Origin: Bacillaceae bacterium UBA7792
GTDB taxonomy: Bacteria > Bacillota > Bacilli > Bacillales > Cytobacillaceae
Length of the DNA: 6,891 bases
Reading direction: 5' to 3'
Assembly: GCA_002480735.1 (NCBI GenBank)
Contig: DLCS01000273.1
Location: 1 to 6,891 of the forward strand
Within the stretch, counting starts at the first letter, position 1; each line of letters opens with the position of its first letter. A program made the position numbers and the translations under genes. Shown one piece after another: positions 6,863 through 6,891 of this stretch. Below the pieces are notes generated by a model. That model did not search any database and had not been told where the DNA came from. It saw nothing but the letters and a program-made list of their open reading frames with translations.

Positions 6863-6891
6863 TTTATTGGAGAGTTTGATCCTGGCTCAGG
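6863..6891 (+). rRNA. 16S rRNA, first 29 bases only
   Basis: The sequence from 6863 (TTTATTGGAGAGTTTGATCC and onward) is the conserved 5' end of bacterial 16S rRNA, including the universal AGAGTTTGATCCTGGCTCAG at 6871-6890. B. subtilis 16S rRNA begins almost identically. The gene runs past the window end. The mature 5' end at 6863 is by similarity, so it may be off by a base or two. Confidence 0.95.

Overview
The window looks like ordinary core chromosome from a low-GC, Gram-positive member of the Bacillaceae. Every protein resembles its Bacillus counterpart closely. The gene order hslO - cysK - folP - folB - folK - yazB - dusB - lysS - rRNA operon matches the region upstream of rrnJ in Bacillus subtilis. 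All genes are on the + strand. I saw no mobile element, CRISPR array, tRNA gene, phage gene or obviously new system.

Layout: positions 1-729 hold the last 242 codons of hslO (redox chaperone Hsp33), cut off by the window edge and closed by an intrinsic terminator at 809-837. Positions 838-1925 hold cysK as a one-gene unit. It has its own promoter, with an 18-bp palindrome in the -35/-10 spacer, and its own terminator. Positions 1935-4867 hold a compact folate operon: folP, folB, folK, a small Xre-type regulator gene (yazB-like) and dusB, with overlaps or very short gaps. Positions 4868-5063 hold a promoter, a terminator and the lysS leader. lysS runs to 6545 and ends in another strong terminator. 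Positions 6607-6862 are the control region of an rRNA operon: tandem promoters P1 and P2, each with an extended -10, leader hairpins and boxA. The last 29 bases are the 5' end of 16S rRNA.

FolP, FolB and FolK supply three consecutive steps of dihydrofolate synthesis. FolB makes 6-hydroxymethyl-dihydropterin, FolK pyrophosphorylates it, and FolP joins it to p-aminobenzoate. DusB modifies tRNA, LysS charges tRNA-Lys, and the rRNA operon follows, so the right half is translation machinery. CysK makes cysteine and in Bacillus also acts as a regulatory partner of CymR.

Compared with B. subtilis, yacD between hslO and cysK is missing, and so are pabB-pabA-pabC between cysK and folP. From memory, Listeria and Staphylococcus also lack pab genes at this place, so this is probably lineage variation. 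The points most worth checking are regulatory: the palindrome inside the cysK promoter, a promoter that appears to start transcription directly into a terminator hairpin upstream of lysS, and rRNA promoters whose predicted transcripts begin with a hairpin.
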